This document shows positions 62,675 to 64,000 of a DNA stretch of 64,000 nucleotides, in pieces; position 1 is the first letter of the stretch; each line of letters opens with the position of its first letter. A program made the position numbers and the translations under genes. The notes below the pieces were generated by a model. The model had not been told where the DNA came from. It saw only the letters and a program-made list of their open reading frames with translations, and made no database searches. The stretch is taken from the NCBI GenBank assembly GCA_963737075.1, contig CAVTRI010000001.1, positions 1,054,001 through 1,118,000 of the forward strand, in the 5' to 3' direction. This stretch comes from CAVTRI01 sp963737075. GTDB lineage: Bacteria > Actinomycetota > Acidimicrobiia > Acidimicrobiales > Palsa-688.

Positions 62675-63897
62675 CTACCGCCGCGAACCGGAGACCGCCT
62701 GTCCTCGGCCCTGAGCCTTGGTCGGAGATAGCCGGTTGCGCGTGGTCGCATTGGGACTTGTGGTACTCGATCGTCGCGATCGTCGACTACGGCGGGAGCT
62801 TCGATGATCTCGAGCGCCGTCTGGTTGCCGACCTGCGTGGCCACCTGGAGGGTAGGCATGGCACCGAGTCGTTGCTCAGCCATCTGGCCGATCTCCGGGG
62901 GCGACTGGTGGAAGCGGGGCTGGATCCCACGGACCTGGCGAATGCGGAGTCTCTTGCTGACAAGACGCTTGTCGCCAAGGCACGCAAGAAGCTGTCGGGC
63001 CGCTCGCTCGAAGGTCGGGCGATGACGCCAGCCATGATCGAGACGCCGCGAGTCCGGCTGACGCGGCGTGTTCGTACCGGGGGGTGGCCGTCGTTCCCCG
63101 TAGACCCGGCGGTCTACTTCAGGAGCTTCCGCCGCCACGTCGAGGTGAAGGACCACATCACCAAGAACCGCAGCTTCGGCGTGGTCGAACGCGTCGAAGG
63201 ACGCCTACGAGCTCTCGACAGACCGTCACTTGGTGTGGCCGATCGCCTCGCTCTCTACCGAGCGTTCCACACCGCCGGGCTTGAGCTGATCGAGCGGGCC
63301 GACGACTCGTATGGAAACGTCGGCCAGATGCGCGAGGAAGCCTGGCGCACCTATCTGGGGCTCGACTGGCAGGCAGCCGGTATGCGACCCGAGGACTACT
63401 GGGTGGATATATGCGGCCTGGTCGTGTTCGAGGACTACGGTCTCGGGTTCAAGGATGAGACCAGACCCTGGGCCCACGTCCCATCTGGTCATGCGCTGAT
63501 GGTCGAACGTTTCTTGAACGACCTGGAGCGCGAGTGCCGGGCCAGCTCCCTGGATCACCAAGCCGACGAGGCGCTCCAGCAGCTCGCCTGGATGGCGGTC
63601 GCTGGGCGGCGCTTCAACCTGTACGCGGGCGTGGCGGCGCGGTTGGGAAGCGAGCACTGGATGCCTATCGTCGCCTTTGCCGAGTCGGCCCTTCGCTCTG
63701 ACCGTCGCGACTTGGCAGTGGAGGTCTTCGGAGCTGCCGACCGGCCCGGCTTACAGCAGAAGTTCCTCCGCGAGCGCTGCGTCGCCATGACCGGTGTCGA
63801 CCTCGCCGGCGAGAAGGAGCCGCTGAGAGGGTCGATGCGTCGGCTGAGATTGGTCGACGAGCTGCAAGCGGAGCACGGTCGTGAAACCAGCCGGTAG
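62671..63897 (+). CDS. hypothetical protein, 408 aa, last gene of the defence operon
   Basis: No family recognised. Trp/Tyr-rich opening (WSEIAGCAWSHWDLWYSIVA), an acidic helical middle, FVEDYG-like LVVFEDYGLGFKDETRPWA, and a helical C-terminal half (FLNDLERECRASSLDHQADE; RRFNLYAGVAARLG) suggestive of TPR-like packing. No membrane segment or nuclease/ATPase motif. ATG 62671 overlaps the preceding stop by 4 nt. Being translationally tied to Res/ImmA/PIN, it is a candidate sensor or effector. Confidence 0.7.
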   Translation: MTTAANRRPPVLGPEPWSEIAGCAWSHWDLWYSIVAIVDYGGSFDDLERRLVADLRGHLEGRHGTESLLSHLADLRGRLVEAGLDPTDLANAESLADKTLVAKARKKLSGRSLEGRAMTPAMIETPRVRLTRRVRTGGWPSFPVDPAVYFRSFRRHVEVKDHITKNRSFGVVERVEGRLRALDRPSLGVADRLALYRAFHTAGLELIERADDSYGNVGQMREEAWRTYLGLDWQAAGMRPEDYWVDICGLVVFEDYGLGFKDETRPWAHVPSGHALMVERFLNDLERECRASSLDHQADEALQQLAWMAVAGRRFNLYAGVAARLGSEHWMPIVAFAESALRSDRRDLAVEVFGAADRPGLQQKFLRERCVAMTGVDLAGEKEPLRGSMRRLRLVDELQAEHGRETSR

Positions 63898-64000
63898 GCG
63901 CGATCCTGTGTCGGGCGAAAGCTACTGGGCCTCCGTCCGTCGTTCGCGGGTGGTTCTGGCAAAGTGGGTTCGATGACCGGCAACCGGGCGCGGAGAACCG
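63898..64000 (+). other. window end; possible next start at 63974
   Basis: About 100 bp with no complete gene. GTGGGTTCG then ATGACCGGCAACCGG at 63974 could start a further gene running off the edge. Nothing more can be said. Confidence 0.3.

Noticed and set aside
31735..64000. Second copy of the tRNA-Leu 3' end as right attachment site
   Set aside because: I found no copy of the T-arm/acceptor sequence in the rest of the window by eye, so the element end is not placed.

Overview
This 64-kb window is GC-rich, densely packed DNA with many GTG starts, 4-nt start/stop overlaps and several probably leaderless genes. It carries an actinobacterial-type LexA box and actinobacterial gene neighbourhoods (coaE-uvrB; uvrC-rapZ-yvcK-gap-pgk-tpiA-secG). 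I read it as the chromosome of a high-GC actinobacterium, possibly a deep branch such as Acidimicrobiia; that placement is inference from layout, not a search.

Bases 1-31,734 are core chromosome. In order: an omega-aminotransferase, an aldehyde dehydrogenase and an alanine dehydrogenase (amine or omega-amino-acid catabolism with alanine recycling); coaE; all three excinuclease genes (uvrB, uvrA with an SOS box, uvrC) interleaved with a type II NADH dehydrogenase and nadA; an S9 peptidase and a methyltransferase; rapZ and yvcK (yvcK carries a 1-nt frameshift; whiA, usually next, is absent); gap-pgk-tpiA-secG; a complete peptide ABC transporter whose two ATPases are fused; menB; a TMEM175-like channel; and tRNA-Leu(GAG).

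At the 3' end of that tRNA the content changes to accessory DNA. From 31,713 to about 40,070 lies a degraded integrative/mobilizable element: a serine recombinase whose stop codon is inside the tRNA, a winged-helix protein, a sigma-like gene, a MobF relaxase-helicase, a VapBC-like pair and a broken coiled-coil gene, ending against a truncated P450 remnant. From 40.5 to 49.4 kb is a compact membrane-lipid-like cluster: an OpuAC-type lipoprotein, a PAP2-like/kinase fusion, two PAP2 phosphatases, a UbiB kinase and a pseudokinase-flippase.

From 49.5 kb on there is a second mobile/defence zone. It holds a truncated IS21-family element, a serine recombinase with C-terminal excisionase-like helix-turn-helix repeats, a decapitated conjugative coupling protein, and then a continuous + strand operon: a Mod methyltransferase interrupted by one in-frame stop, a Res helicase-nuclease, an XRE/ImmA protease, a PIN nuclease and two unrecognised proteins. 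The overlapping genes suggest they are made together, and this is the best candidate here for a new or composite defence system.

Frameshifts are strikingly concentrated between 32 and 58 kb (well over ten) compared with one in the first 31 kb. Either this accessory DNA is decaying or the assembly is poorer there. Three of the frameshifts are 1-nt insertions that turn a would-be GGATCC into GGAATCC or GGATTCC.
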